Notes: a model not told the origin generated them from the letters alone. DNA of 64,000 nt from Candidatus Vagococcus giribetii (GCF_017316185.1 NZ_JAFLVX010000026.1:1-64000), one strand, 5' to 3'. Positions 26,785-36,493 are shown, numbered from the stretch's first letter. Numbers and translations are program-made.

Positions 26785-26824
26785 GTGTCAAAAAAGTGTC
26801 AAAAATCAATCCTATTTTTTTGAC
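26785..26824 (+). repeat. Helically phased GTGTCAAAAA repeats
   Basis: GTGTCAAAAA at 26785 and again at 26796, an 11-bp period (one DNA turn), followed by the inverted form TTTTTTTGACG at 26814-26824. The same half-site family recurs at 26928-26934 and 26961-26967. This looks like an array of binding sites for a regulator upstream of ftcD. Confidence 0.5.
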
Positions 26825-26927
26825 GAAAAAAAAGGGTGGAAACTGAGTTAGGATGTCTAAGTTTTTTTAGGAAAAAAGAACAGCTAAAATCAAGGCTAGA
26901 GCTTTGTAATTTAAGACTTTAGCTTGG

Positions 26928-26956
26928 TTGACACGCTAAAAGGGCAATGTTATTCT
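26928..26956 (+). promoter_or_regulatory. Candidate promoter of the ftcD operon
   Basis: TTGACA (26928-26933), 17-bp spacer, TATTCT (26951-26956). The -35 lies in an inverted GTTGACAC motif. It would give a leader of about 190 nt; a promoter nearer the gene cannot be excluded. Confidence 0.4.
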
Positions 26957-27151
26957 TTGGGTGTCAATGAAAGCGTTATATAAATTTAGGTGAGTTAAAC
27001 GATAACATATGGGAAGGGAGAATTTATTCAAATTTTTTCTATGTAAGTGGTTTTTGTGAATATTTTTTAATCAGTATAAGGTATAGTTAGGTTAGTAAGC
27101 AAAAAATATGTTTACTGTTAAAAACAATTATGAGAAAGGATGTTTTCGTCA

Positions 27152-28051
27152 ATGGCAAAAATTATTGAATGTGTTCCAAATTTTAGTGAGGGTCAAAATG
27201 AATCAGTGATTAATGGGTTAGTTTCAGTAGCTAAAAGTGTTGGAGGAGTTACCCTTTTAGATCACTCATCAGACGCAAGTCATAACCGTAGTGTTTTTAC
27301 ATTAGTTGGAGATGAAGAAGGAATTCAAGAAGTAGCTTTTCAATTAGTTAAATACGCTAGTGAAAACATTGATATGACTAAACATCACGGGGAACATCCA
27401 AGAATGGGCGCAACGGACGTTGTACCATTTATTCCTATTAAAGACTCATCAGTTGAAGAATGTGTTGAGATTTCTAAAAAAGTAGCTAAACGCATAAATG
27501 ATGAATTAAATATTCCTATCTTTTTATATGAAGATTCAGCTTCAAACCCAGGTCGTAAAAACCTTGCAAGAGTTCGTAAAGGTCAATTTGAAGGTATGCC
27601 AGAGAAATTATTAGAAGAAGAATGGGCACCAGATTTTGGTGAAAGAAAAATTCACCCAACAGCAGGTATCACAGCAGTTGGTGCGAGAATGCCTCTAGTA
27701 GCGTTTAACGTTAACTTAGATACTTCAGACATCACAATTGCTAACAAAATTGCTAAAATTATTCGTGCTTCAGGTGGCGGATTTAAATACGCTAAAGGAA
27801 TCGGCGTTATGTTAGAAGATCGTAACATCGCTCAAGTTTCTATGAACATGGTTAACTTTGAAGGAACTCCTTTATACCGTACATTTGAAACAATCCGTAT
27901 GGAAGCTAAACGTTATGGCGTTAACATTATTGGTAGTGAAATCATTGGTTTAACTCCAGCTAAAGCATTAATCGATTGTGCTGAGTACTATTTACAAGTT
28001 GAAGACTTTGACTATGGTAAACAAGTATTAGAAAACCATTTATTAGGATAA
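27152..28051 (+). CDS. ftcD: Glutamate formimidoyltransferase
   Basis: 299 residues, the stand-alone formiminotransferase domain found in Firmicutes (in animals it is fused to the cyclodeaminase). MAKIIECVPNFSEG is the family N-terminus and the catalytic histidine is His82 in HHGEHPRMGATDVVPF. It transfers the formimino group of N-formimino-L-glutamate to tetrahydrofolate, releasing glutamate. First gene of an operon with fchA, fhs, hutD and a permease. The open frame starts at ATG 27140, but the Shine-Dalgarno GAAAGGA abuts it. ATG 27152 is better placed and matches homologues. Confidence 0.93.
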   Translation: MAKIIECVPNFSEGQNESVINGLVSVAKSVGGVTLLDHSSDASHNRSVFTLVGDEEGIQEVAFQLVKYASENIDMTKHHGEHPRMGATDVVPFIPIKDSSVEECVEISKKVAKRINDELNIPIFLYEDSASNPGRKNLARVRKGQFEGMPEKLLEEEWAPDFGERKIHPTAGITAVGARMPLVAFNVNLDTSDITIANKIAKIIRASGGGFKYAKGIGVMLEDRNIAQVSMNMVNFEGTPLYRTFETIRMEAKRYGVNIIGSEIIGLTPAKALIDCAEYYLQVEDFDYGKQVLENHLLG

Positions 28052-28066
28052 GAAGGAGAATAAAAG

Positions 28067-28693
28067 ATGAAATTAGTTGAATTAACAGTTAAAGGTTTTG
28101 TTGATGTACTAGGATCAGACGCTCCAGCACCAGGTGGTGGCTCTGCGGCGGCATTAGCTGCAGCAATGGGTATTTCCTTAACTAAGATGGTGTGTGAGTT
28201 AACGATTGGTAAAAAGAAATATGCTGAATTTGAAGAAGACATGAAATTAGTCTTTGACGAATCAAAAGCTCTTCAAAAACATCTATTAGATGCTATTGAT
28301 GAAGATACAGAAGCATTCAACGCAGTGTCAGCAGTTTTTGATATGCCAAAAGAAACTGACAATGAAAAAGCAGCTAGAAGAGCTGCGATGCAAACAGCTT
28401 TACAAGGTGCCGCAGAATCACCATTCCATATGATGAAATTAATGGTGAATGCTTTAGAAATTACAAAACGTGCTATTGGTAAATCCAATACAAACGCAGC
28501 AAGTGATTTAGGTGTAGCTGCACTTAACTTAAAAGCTGGCTTACAAGGCGCTTGGTTAAACGTATTAATTAACCTATCAAGCATTAAAGATGCAGAGTTT
28601 GTAGCACAACATAGAGAAGAAGGAGAAACATTATTAGCTAAAGGCTGTGCATTAGCTGATGAGATTTATGAAGAGATTTTAAAAGTGGTTTAA
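28067..28693 (+). CDS. fchA: Formimidoyltetrahydrofolate cyclodeaminase
   Basis: 208 residues, all-helical cyclodeaminase family. The family start is clear: [30 protein letters not shown] (about 6-35, quoted as two adjoining motifs: [13 protein letters not shown] and [13 protein letters not shown]). It deaminates 5-formimino-THF to 5,10-methenyl-THF with release of ammonia. It is 15 bp after the formiminotransferase gene with AAGGAG between, so the two enzymes that are fused in eukaryotic FTCD are encoded side by side here. Fhs follows, so the one-carbon unit can be released as formate with ATP formation, provided FolD/methenyl-THF cyclohydrolase supplies the intermediate step from elsewhere. 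Confidence 0.93.
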   Translation: MKLVELTVKGFVDVLGSDAPAPGGGSAAALAAAMGISLTKMVCELTIGKKKYAEFEEDMKLVFDESKALQKHLLDAIDEDTEAFNAVSAVFDMPKETDNEKAARRAAMQTALQGAAESPFHMMKLMVNALEITKRAIGKSNTNAASDLGVAALNLKAGLQGAWLNVLINLSSIKDAEFVAQHREEGETLLAKGCALADEIYEEILKVV

Positions 28694-28737
28694 TCAAAAT
28701 AGATTTTTTCTACAAAAGAAAGGATGAACGTTTACTT

Positions 28738-30414
28738 ATGTCACATTTATCAGATATCGAAATCGCAAATCAGGTTGAAATGAAACCAATTAAAGAAGTG
28801 GTAAAACCTTTAGGAATTGAGGAAGAACAACTAACTTTATATGGTAACTACAAAGCAAAATTAAGTGCTCATGAATTAGAGCATTTAAAAGACAAAAAAG
28901 ATGGTAAATTAATTCTTGTAACAGCTATTACGCCAACTCCAGCAGGAGAAGGTAAAACAACAACTTCAGTTGGTTTAGCAGATGGTTTTGCTAAATTAGG
29001 TAAAAAAGCAATGATCGCTTTAAGAGAACCTTCTTTAGGACCAGTTTTTGGTGTTAAAGGTGGAGCAGCTGGTGGGGGACATGCTCAAGTTGTTCCTATG
29101 GAAGATATTAACTTACACTTTACTGGTGACTTCCATGCTATTGGAGCAGCGAACAACTTACTTGCAGCTTTAATCGATAACCATATCCATCATGGAAATG
29201 CGTTAGGAATTGATAGTCGTAACATCACATGGAAACGTGTAGTGGATATGAATGACCGTCAATTACGTCATATCGTGAATGGTCTTCAAGGTCGTGTGAA
29301 TGGTGTACCTCGTGAAGATGGTTATGATATTACAGTAGCATCAGAAATTATGGCTGTTTTATGTCTAGCTAATGATCCAGATGATTTAAAAGTTAAATTA
29401 AAACGCATGATTATTGGTTATAACTTTGAAGGACAACCTGTTACTGCAGGTGACTTAAAAGCTGAAGGAGCTTTAGCAGCATTACTTAAAGATGCTATTC
29501 ACCCTAACTTAGTGCAAACACTAGAACACACACCAGCAATTATTCATGGTGGTCCATTCGCTAACATCGCGCATGGCTGTAACAGTGTGATTGCAACAAA
29601 ACTTGCTTTGAAATATGCTGACTATGCGATTACAGAAGCTGGATTTGGAGCTGACTTAGGAGCAGAAAAATTCATCGATATTAAATGCCGTTTAGGTAAC
29701 TTAAAACCAGATGCAGTTGTATTAGTAGCAACTATTCGTGCTCTAAAAATGCACGGTGGCGTGCCTAAAAAAGAATTAGAACCTGAAAATGTAGATGCAG
29801 TTATTGCAGGCTTAACTAACCTTGATAAACACATTCAAAACGTGCAAGAAGTTTATGGTATGCCAGTAGTTGTTGCTATTAACAAATTCCCATTAGACAC
29901 AGATGCTGAGTTAGAAGCAGTTGAAACAGCGTGTAAAGAACGTGGTGTAGAAGTTGTTCTTTCAGATGTTTGGGCAAATGGTGGAGAAGGTGGAAAAGAT
30001 TTAGCTGAAAAAGTAATTGAGTTAGCTGATCGTCCAAATAACTTCAAATTTGTGTATGACTTAGAAGATAGTATTGAAGAAAAATTAAACAAAATTGTGC
30101 AAAAAGTTTATGGTGGTAAAGGGGTAGAAATCGTTCCTGCAGCACGTAAACAATTGCAAAAATTAGAAGAATTAGGATTTGGTAATATGCCAATTTGTAT
30201 GGCTAAAACACAATACTCATTCTCTGATGATCAAACAAAAATTGGTGCACCAAAAGATTTTACCGTTACAATTCGTAACTTAAAAGTATCAGCTGGAGCA
30301 GGATTCATTGTTGCTTTAACTGGAGCTGTTATGACGATGCCTGGTTTACCAAAATCACCAGCATCAGAAAGAATTGATATTGATTCAGACGGAAACATTA
30401 CTGGTCTATTCTAA
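28738..30414 (+). CDS. fhs: Formate-tetrahydrofolate ligase
   Basis: 558 residues, full length. The nucleotide-binding loop [15 protein letters not shown] lies near residues 65-79. [26 protein letters not shown] (given here as two motifs, [12 protein letters not shown] and [10 protein letters not shown]) and the C-terminal block [15 protein letters not shown] are family signatures. The enzyme interconverts formate + ATP + THF and 10-formyl-THF + ADP + Pi. Inside a histidine-degradation operon it most likely runs toward ATP synthesis, as proposed for the streptococcal hut locus. It can also supply 10-formyl-THF to PurN and PurH. It is 44 bp after fchA, same operon. Confidence 0.96.
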   Translation: MSHLSDIEIANQVEMKPIKEVVKPLGIEEEQLTLYGNYKAKLSAHELEHLKDKKDGKLILVTAITPTPAGEGKTTTSVGLADGFAKLGKKAMIALREPSLGPVFGVKGGAAGGGHAQVVPMEDINLHFTGDFHAIGAANNLLAALIDNHIHHGNALGIDSRNITWKRVVDMNDRQLRHIVNGLQGRVNGVPREDGYDITVASEIMAVLCLANDPDDLKVKLKRMIIGYNFEGQPVTAGDLKAEGALAALLKDAIHPNLVQTLEHTPAIIHGGPFANIAHGCNSVIATKLALKYADYAITEAGFGADLGAEKFIDIKCRLGNLKPDAVVLVATIRALKMHGGVPKKELEPENVDAVIAGLTNLDKHIQNVQEVYGMPVVVAINKFPLDTDAELEAVETACKERGVEVVLSDVWANGGEGGKDLAEKVIELADRPNNFKFVYDLEDSIEEKLNKIVQKVYGGKGVEIVPAARKQLQKLEELGFGNMPICMAKTQYSFSDDQTKIGAPKDFTVTIRNLKVSAGAGFIVALTGAVMTMPGLPKSPASERIDIDSDGNITGLF

Positions 30415-30429
30415 AAGTGGTGAATAGAG

Positions 30430-31023
30430 ATGAAAAAACAACTTATCTCACCAACTGACTATAAAACCTCAAATTGGAGTGGTGGAGAAACAACTGAATT
30501 GTTTCTCTACCCACCAAATGGGGATTATGGAACTAGACAATTTGATTACCGAGTATCAACAGCTAAAGTGAATTTAGCCCAAAGTGATTTTACAAGCTTA
30601 GATGGATTTGAGCGATTGATCATGTCTTTAGACAATCCCTTAGAACTCCACCATACTAATGAATTTGGCCTTAGAAAAGTAGTGCTACAGCCTTTTGAGG
30701 TCAATCGATTTAGAGGTAGTGAGAAAACCAAAAGTTTTGGGACATGCCAAGATTTTAATTTGATTTTTTCTGATGATCTTGAAGGAGATATGGTAGTTAA
30801 ATACACAGAAAGTGTCACCCGGACTCAGAGTGGTGTGACCTATATTTATTATGCTCTAAAACCATTGAAATTAGAGTTGTTGGGGCAAGAAACAAGAGAA
30901 GTTATTTCCCTAAAATCAGATGAAATGGTTATTTTATCTGAATTAGAGGCTAAAGAACGCATTGCATTTACATCAGAAGTACCCAGCAATGACCCAATTG
31001 TCATTGAGGTCATTGTCCATTGA
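30430..31023 (+). CDS. hutD: HutD/Ves family cupin protein
   Basis: 197 residues, HutD/Ves family with a bicupin fold. Seen: TSNWSGGETTELFLYPPNGDYG near the N-terminus (SNWSGGETTELF is the recognisable part), FDYRVSTAKV, FTSLDGFERLIMSLD and CQDFNLIF. The family is found in hut operons of Pseudomonas and Firmicutes. It has no proven catalytic role, and regulation or protection of the pathway (for example by binding formiminoglutamate) has been suggested. It begins 15 bp after fhs. A 198-bp gap containing a TTTGCCAAA core motif separates it from the permease. Confidence 0.85.
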   Translation: MKKQLISPTDYKTSNWSGGETTELFLYPPNGDYGTRQFDYRVSTAKVNLAQSDFTSLDGFERLIMSLDNPLELHHTNEFGLRKVVLQPFEVNRFRGSEKTKSFGTCQDFNLIFSDDLEGDMVVKYTESVTRTQSGVTYIYYALKPLKLELLGQETREVISLKSDEMVILSELEAKERIAFTSEVPSNDPIVIEVIVH

Positions 31024-31052
31024 CAAATGATGAAGTAAAGAGAAAATCAAAA

Positions 31053-31061
31053 TTTGCCAAA
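31053..31061. promoter_or_regulatory. Core of the hut dyad motif before the permease
   Basis: TTTGCCAAA, a 9-bp palindrome (TTTG-n-CAAA) identical in core to the larger dyads at hutI/hutU and hutH, but without the outer TCTAA/TTAGA arms. Weak evidence on its own. Confidence 0.3.
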
Positions 31062-31221
31062 AATGTCATGACTAAACTTGAAATAGAACGAAAGTGAACC
31101 GTCCGTTTCGTCATAAATTTGATTTGGATAGGAAGTCTTTTTGATAATCTCTTCTTAATAAACAGATTAGATCTAAAAGAACCAAAATTAAATGATTGAC
31201 CGATTAGAAAGGGGAAACACC

Positions 31222-32535
31222 ATGAGTTCAGAAAAAGAAAATGCAAAATTTAGTCTAGGAGGAGCCACGCTGTACGGTATTAATGCCGTAGTTGGATCGG
31301 GAATTTTCTTGTTACCTGCGACTATCTATAAAGACTTAGGACCAGCTTCACTTTTAGCAATGATTTTTGATGCAGTTTTAGTTTTACTATTAGCAGTTTG
31401 TTTTGCCGAAGTATCTTGTTATTTTGACAAGAACGGAGGAGCTTTCCAGTATTCCAAATCAGCATTTGGTGATTTCGTAGGATTTATTGTAGGTTTACTT
31501 GGTTGGTTTGTAACAATTATCGCTTGGTCAGCAATGGCTGCAGGTTTTGCTAAACTTCTAATTATGGCATTCCCAGCATTAACAGGAATGAACACATTTA
31601 TTAGTATCGCCCTTGTTGTGTTGCTATCTATTATTAATAGTACAGGTTTAAAATCATCAAAAATATTTACTATAACAGTAACTATTGCTAAATTAATTCC
31701 TATTATTGTTTTTGTATGCGTATCAATCTTCTTTATCAAAGGCGGATTTGATAATGGTAACTTTACTCCTTTCTTACAGTTAAAAGAAGGTATGACTTTA
31801 TCTAAAGCGCTCGGATCGACTTCTATGACTATTTTCTACGCATTCATCGGATTTGAAGCATTACCAGTTGTAGCTGGTGAGATTCGTGATGCTAAGAAAA
31901 ACATGCCACGAGCTATTTTAGGATCAATTAGTGTCGTTTCAATTCTTTATTTTATGATTATTGCAGGAACAATCGCTATGCTAGGTGTTGGGATTTTAGA
32001 AAGTGGTGCACCTGTTCAAGATGCTTTTGGTATGATGGTAGGACCTTGGGGTAAATGGTTGATCTCAGTTGGGGCATTAATTTCTATCTTAGGGCTTAAC
32101 GTTGGGGATTCAATGATGATTCCTCGTTACGGGGCTTCAATTGCAGATGAAGGTTTATTACCTAAAGTTGTTTCTAAGAAAAATTCAAAAGAAGCACCTT
32201 ATATTGCTATTATTATTTCTTGTGTGTTGACAAGTTTATTATTACTTTCAGGTAGTTTTGAACAATTAGCTGAATTAAGCGTTGTATTCCGTTTCATTCA
32301 ATACATTCCAACTGCATTAGCTGTTATTTTCTTACGTAAGAAAAATCCTGGAGTTAAAACAGCCTTTAGATTACCGTTTGGACCTGTGATTCCATTTTTA
32401 GCAATTGCTGTCAGTGTTTGGATGTTATCTATGGGAGCAGACGCTAAGAGCTTGATTGCAGGTGGTATCGGAATTGTTGTAGCTGCAATTTTCTACTTTA
32501 TTTTAAATGGAAATAAAAAGCAAGCTAATTCGTAA
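31222..32535 (+). CDS. APC-family amino acid permease (probable histidine/urocanate uptake)
   Basis: 437 residues with about 12 hydrophobic segments, amino acid-polyamine-organocation superfamily. The first helix carries the substrate-binding glycine motif GGATLYGINAVVGSGIFLLP (about 12-31). KEAPYIAI in the middle and a Pro-rich late loop are typical. Position between hutD and hutH implies that it imports histidine, but the sequence does not prove it. The open frame reaches to 31192, but AAAGGGG before ATG 31222 makes 31222 the start. No histidine-specific ABC system is seen nearby. Confidence 0.88.
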   Translation: MSSEKENAKFSLGGATLYGINAVVGSGIFLLPATIYKDLGPASLLAMIFDAVLVLLLAVCFAEVSCYFDKNGGAFQYSKSAFGDFVGFIVGLLGWFVTIIAWSAMAAGFAKLLIMAFPALTGMNTFISIALVVLLSIINSTGLKSSKIFTITVTIAKLIPIIVFVCVSIFFIKGGFDNGNFTPFLQLKEGMTLSKALGSTSMTIFYAFIGFEALPVVAGEIRDAKKNMPRAILGSISVVSILYFMIIAGTIAMLGVGILESGAPVQDAFGMMVGPWGKWLISVGALISILGLNVGDSMMIPRYGASIADEGLLPKVVSKKNSKEAPYIAIIISCVLTSLLLLSGSFEQLAELSVVFRFIQYIPTALAVIFLRKKNPGVKTAFRLPFGPVIPFLAIAVSVWMLSMGADAKSLIAGGIGIVVAAIFYFILNGNKKQANS

Positions 32536-32552
32536 ATTTGACAAATTTTAGA
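32530..32552. promoter_or_regulatory. Hut dyad motif upstream of hutH
   Basis: The 23-bp element has core TTTG-A-CAAA and an intact right arm TTAGA; the left arm is TCgtA, i.e. degenerate. It ends 10 bp before TATAAT (32563-32568) and thus covers the -35 region, where TTGACA is 19 bp from the -10 (too long for a good promoter). The same motif lies between hutI and hutU. Probable binding site for a hut regulator. Confidence 0.55.
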
Positions 32553-32643
32553 TAACATTGGTTATAATTAATAGTATCAAACGTATTAAAAATTTAATCA
32601 GATGGCTCTAGAGAAACTAGAACCCATAGGAGGAAAAATAAAA

Positions 32644-34194
32644 ATGAGCGAAACAATTATTTTAAATGGCCGTGACTTAACTTTAGAACAAGTGATTGAA
32701 GTATCACGTTTTGGAGCGAAAGTTGATTTATCTCAAGAAGCAATCGAAGCTGTTAATGCTTCAAGAAAAATCATTGATGACATTGTAGAAAGTAAACGTA
32801 CTGTTTATGGTGTTAATACTGGGTTTGGTTCTTTAGTTAAAGTAAGTATTCCTCAAGAAGAAACACGCCAATTACAAGAAAACTTAATTCGTACTCACTC
32901 AAGTGGCTTCGGAGATCCATTAAAAGAAGACGAAGTTCGTGCGATTATGTTAATCCGTGTTAACTCATTATTAAAAGGTTATTCAGGTATTCGTTTGAGC
33001 ACAATTGAAACATTAATGGCTATGTTAAACAATGGTGTGGTTCCTCATATTCCAGAAAAAGGTTCATTAGGAGCTTCAGGAGATTTAGCACCATTATCTC
33101 ATATGGTATTACCAATGCTTGGTTTAGGACGTGCGTTCTTTAACGGTGAATTAATGACTGGTAAAGAAGCAATGGAAAAAGCAGGTGTTCCAGTTATTCA
33201 TTTAGAAGCTAAAGAAGGTTTAGCTTTAATTAACGGTACAACAGTATTAACAGGAATCGGAGCTTTGGCTACTTATGATTCTATTCAATTACTAAAACTT
33301 TCTGATATCGCTGGTGCTTTATCATTAGAAGTTCATAACGGTATTGTGAATGCTTTTGACGAAGAATTACACATTATTCGTCCACAAAGTGGTCAATTAT
33401 CAACTGCGAAAAACATTCGTGGATTAATCGCTGGAAGTACATTAACAACTCCAGCAACTTCTGAACGCGTACAAGATCCATATACACTACGTTGTATGCC
33501 TCAAATTCACGGAGCAAGTAAAGATACAGTTGCTTATGTGAAAACAAAAGTTGAAATTGAAATTAACTCAGTAACAGATAACCCAATCATTACTCGTAGT
33601 GGAGATGTCATCTCAGGTGGTAACTTCCACGGTGAACCAATGGCACAACCATTTGACTATTTAGGAATTGGTGCAGCTGAAATTGGTAACGTATCTGAAC
33701 GTCGTGTAGAACGTTTAGTTAATACTAATCTAAGTGGTTTACCATCATTCTTAGTGAAACACCCAGGTGTTAACTCAGGATTTATGATTACTCAATATGC
33801 ATGTGCGTCATTAGCTTCAGAAAACAAAATCTTAGCTCATCCAGCTAGTGTGGATTCAATCACTTCATGTGAAAACCAAGAAGACTTTGTAAGTATGGGG
33901 ACAACAGCAGCTCGTACTGCTCGTGACATTATCAACAACTCTCGTCGTATTGTAGCAACTGAAATCATGGCAGCTTGTCAAGCTATCGAATTTGTTTCTG
34001 ACCGTGGTACTATGGGTAAAGGAACTCAAGTAGCTTATGATACATTTAGAAAATATGTTAACTTTATTGATTATGATAAAGATATTGAAATCTATGATGA
34101 GTTAGAAAAAGCAACAGAAGTCTTAACAAGCGGTGTGTTATTAAAAGCAGTTGAAGACGTTGTAGATTTAGAAATCGAATTTGATTTCAAATAA
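32644..34194 (+). CDS. hutH: Histidine ammonia-lyase
   Basis: 516 residues. The MIO electrophile-forming triad Ala144-Ser145-Gly146 lies in GSLGASGDLAPLSH. YGVNTGFGS near 53-61 and NPLL-type helices of the aromatic ammonia-lyase family are present. It removes ammonia from L-histidine to give trans-urocanate, the committed step of the pathway. AGGAGG precedes ATG 32644; the frame upstream to 32602 lacks a ribosome site. It has its own TATAAT and a dyad motif overlapping the -35 region, and ends in a terminator, so it is a separate unit from the ftcD operon. Confidence 0.96.
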   Translation: MSETIILNGRDLTLEQVIEVSRFGAKVDLSQEAIEAVNASRKIIDDIVESKRTVYGVNTGFGSLVKVSIPQEETRQLQENLIRTHSSGFGDPLKEDEVRAIMLIRVNSLLKGYSGIRLSTIETLMAMLNNGVVPHIPEKGSLGASGDLAPLSHMVLPMLGLGRAFFNGELMTGKEAMEKAGVPVIHLEAKEGLALINGTTVLTGIGALATYDSIQLLKLSDIAGALSLEVHNGIVNAFDEELHIIRPQSGQLSTAKNIRGLIAGSTLTTPATSERVQDPYTLRCMPQIHGASKDTVAYVKTKVEIEINSVTDNPIITRSGDVISGGNFHGEPMAQPFDYLGIGAAEIGNVSERRVERLVNTNLSGLPSFLVKHPGVNSGFMITQYACASLASENKILAHPASVDSITSCENQEDFVSMGTTAARTARDIINNSRRIVATEIMAACQAIEFVSDRGTMGKGTQVAYDTFRKYVNFIDYDKDIEIYDELEKATEVLTSGVLLKAVEDVVDLEIEFDFK

Positions 34195-34205
34195 AAAATG
34201 AATGA

Positions 34206-34242
34206 AAAAGGGGGTTACTCTTGTGTAGCGCCCTTTTTTTTT
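34206..34242 (+). terminator. Terminator of hutH
   Basis: AAAAGGGggtTAC paired with GTAgcgCCCTTTT (central mismatches), then nine Ts. Confidence 0.7.
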
Positions 34243-34284
34243 GTACTATAAGCATAATGATATGTAGAGGAAGTGGTTGATAAA

Positions 34285-35583
34285 ATGGGCTATCAAAAAC
34301 CAAAAGGCACCATGGATATATTACCTGGTGAAGTAGAAAAATGGCAATTTGTAGAAACAGTTGCTAGAAATGTTTTTAAAAAATATGATTTACACGAAGT
34401 TAGAACACCAATGTTTGAACATTTAGAAGTTATAATTCGTGGAGTTGGTGATACAACAGATATCGTTACCAAAGAAATGTATGATTTTGAAGATAAAGGT
34501 GGACGTCATATTACATTACGTCCAGAAGGGACAGCCCCTTTAGTTAGATCATATGTTGAAAACAAGTTATTTGGACCTGAGCACCAAAATCCATATAAAG
34601 TGTTTTACATTGGACCGATGTTTCGCTACGAACGTCCTCAAGCAGGTCGTTTACGCCAGTTCCACCAAATCGGAGTAGAAATCATTGGAAGCAGTAATCC
34701 AGCAGTAGATGTTGAAGGTATTTTATCTGCTTTAGATTTTTATAAAGAATTGGGAGTAGAACATACAAAACTAGTTATTAACTCTCTGGGAACAAGAGAA
34801 TGTCGTATGAAGTACCGTCAAGCTTTGATTGATTATTTAGAGCCTAAATTTGATGAGTTAAGTAAAGATTCACAACGTCGTTTACATGACAATCCTTTAC
34901 GTGTTCTAGATAGTAAAGATGAAAAAGATAAAGTAATTGTTGAAAATGCGCCATCTATTTTAGAGTATTTAGATGAGTACTCAGCTAACTTCTTTAATGA
35001 AGTTAAAACATTATTAGATAGTTTAGGTATTGAATACGAAATTGATCACCGTATGGTACGTGGTTTAGACTATTACAACCACACTGTATTTGAGATTATG
35101 AGTAATGCACCAGGATTTAATGGAGCGATTACAACTATTTGTGCTGGTGGTCGTTATGATGGTTTAGTGAAAGAATTTAATGGTCCAGAAACTCATGATG
35201 CCGCATTTGGATATGCTTTAGGTTTAGAGCGCGCTATTATTACAATGGAAGCAGAAGGTGTGGAAATTCCAACAGCAACTGATGTGGATGTTTATGTAGT
35301 TGGTTTAGGTGATACAACTAACATTGAAAGCCTAAAACTAGTTCAAGCATCACGTCAGGCAGGTTTCATTAGTGAGCGTGATTATTTAAATCGTAAAGCA
35401 AAAGCACAATTTAAATCAGCTAACAAAATGAATGCGAAAGTTGTTTTAACCATTGGTGAAGATGAGTTAGAAAACAACATTGTTCGTGTTAAAGATATGA
35501 ACAAAGGAACAGAAGAAAGCATCTCTCTAACAGAGATATATGCTAATTTCAGTGATATTGTTGGTCAAATAATCGAAGGTTAG
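34285..35583 (+). CDS. hisS: Histidyl-tRNA synthetase
   Basis: 432 residues, class II synthetase. Seen: the N-terminal block [15 protein letters not shown], motif 2 around [21 protein letters not shown] ([10 protein letters not shown] is the core), the histidine signature [12 protein letters not shown], and a C-terminal anticodon-binding domain (about 330-425). It charges tRNA-His. The catalytic signatures are intact, so it is not a HisZ-like paralogue. In related bacteria hisS usually adjoins aspS. Here aspS is missing and the gene follows hutH, so it may be a second copy or a relocated sole copy; the window cannot decide. GAGG upstream of ATG 34285; a GTG at 34273 lies too close to that Shine-Dalgarno. 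Confidence 0.95.
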   Translation: MGYQKPKGTMDILPGEVEKWQFVETVARNVFKKYDLHEVRTPMFEHLEVIIRGVGDTTDIVTKEMYDFEDKGGRHITLRPEGTAPLVRSYVENKLFGPEHQNPYKVFYIGPMFRYERPQAGRLRQFHQIGVEIIGSSNPAVDVEGILSALDFYKELGVEHTKLVINSLGTRECRMKYRQALIDYLEPKFDELSKDSQRRLHDNPLRVLDSKDEKDKVIVENAPSILEYLDEYSANFFNEVKTLLDSLGIEYEIDHRMVRGLDYYNHTVFEIMSNAPGFNGAITTICAGGRYDGLVKEFNGPETHDAAFGYALGLERAIITMEAEGVEIPTATDVDVYVVGLGDTTNIESLKLVQASRQAGFISERDYLNRKAKAQFKSANKMNAKVVLTIGEDELENNIVRVKDMNKGTEESISLTEIYANFSDIVGQIIEG

Positions 35584-35608
35584 TCAGTTTAAAAAGGAGT
35601 TTTAAGTC

Positions 35609-36493
35609 GTGCATCCGCAATTAAAAGAAAGAGAAGGAACTTTTTCAGAATATACTCATAAATTGACAGTTGTCTTTTTATACGCGTTACTTTATGCTAT
35701 TGCCCTAAATTTTTTCTGGCGTCCAGCTAATATATATACAGGTGGAATTACAGGATTTTCTCAAATTTTTACAACTCTTTTTGAGAAATTAACAGGTTTT
35801 GAACCTTCTATTTCATTAGTTTACTATGTGTTAAATATTCCTTTCTTGATATACGGCTGGTTCAAGATGAATAAAAAATTAGTGGTGTTCACTTTAATCA
35901 GTGTGACATTTGCTACTGTTGCTATTGAATTAGTCCCAAGAGTAGTGTTGACTGAAGATCCAATTATTTGTGCTCTCTTTGGTGGTGCTATTGGTGGCTG
36001 TTCTTTGGGTCTTGCGTTAAAAAATGGTATTGCAACTGGAGGCTTAGATATAGGCATCATAGCAATTCGCCGCAAAACAGGTAAGAGTATTGGCTATATT
36101 TCAGTAATTATTAACACGATTATTGTTATTGCTGCAGGATTTCTATTTGGATTTCCTTATGCTTTCTACAGTGTGATTTCTATTTTTGTTAGTGGAAAAG
36201 TGACAGATTTTGTCTATACGAAACAACAAAAAATGCAAGTGTTAATTATTACAAAAGAGCCGGAAAAAGTAATTGCTGCACTTAAAAAGCGATTGTTACG
36301 TGGGATTACTGTTCTAAATAATGAAGCAGAAGGCGCTTATGATCATCGAAAAAAATCAGTGCTCTTAACAGTAATTACTCGTTTTGAAATGAATGAATTA
36401 GAAGAGGCGATTGAAGAGGCTGATCCAGAAAGTTTTGTTAGTATCTCAGAAAATGTTCATACTATTGGTAAGTTTGATGACTTTGGTTTGTAA
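35609..36493 (+). CDS. YitT family membrane protein (DUF2179)
   Basis: 294 residues. Five to six hydrophobic segments in residues 15-205 belong to the YitT/DUF161 family (FFWRPANIYTGGITGFSQI, LKNGIATGGLDIGI). They precede a small cytosolic DUF2179 domain (about 220-290, VLIITKEPEKVIAALKKRL). The family is widespread in Firmicutes, with no established function. Start GTG 35609 with AAGGAG upstream. It lies 25 bp after hisS and is followed by a GNAT gene at 20 bp, so the three probably share a transcript. Confidence 0.85.
   Translation: MHPQLKEREGTFSEYTHKLTVVFLYALLYAIALNFFWRPANIYTGGITGFSQIFTTLFEKLTGFEPSISLVYYVLNIPFLIYGWFKMNKKLVVFTLISVTFATVAIELVPRVVLTEDPIICALFGGAIGGCSLGLALKNGIATGGLDIGIIAIRRKTGKSIGYISVIINTIIVIAAGFLFGFPYAFYSVISIFVSGKVTDFVYTKQQKMQVLIITKEPEKVIAALKKRLLRGITVLNNEAEGAYDHRKKSVLLTVITRFEMNELEEAIEEADPESFVSISENVHTIGKFDDFGL

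Larger units (their letters stand above)
26434..27151. other. Long non-coding region between glmL-like gene and ftcD
   Basis: About 718 bp with no credible gene on either strand. It contains the minus-strand promoter of the glmL-like gene (26532-26560), a perfect cre site (26588-26601), tandem GTGTCAAAAA repeats with an inverted partner (26785-26824), an inverted repeat AGCTAAA/TTTAGCT (26882-26888, 26918-26924), a plus-strand promoter candidate (26928-26956), and TTGACAC / GTGTCAA inverted 26 bp apart (26928-26934, 26961-26967). It is unusually long for this compact genome, which suggests complex control or an untranslated RNA. Confidence 0.6.

Noticed and set aside
26832-26845. T-box-like string AGGGTGGAAAC upstream of ftcD
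   Set aside because: It resembles the T-box core AGGGTGG only at one end, lacks the ACCGCG part, and no terminator/antiterminator pair or specifier stem follows.
26968-26981. Second cre site TGAAAGCGTTATAT before ftcD
   Set aside because: The left half is good but the final CA is lost (two mismatches), and it overlaps the GTGTCAA repeat; not listed as a feature.
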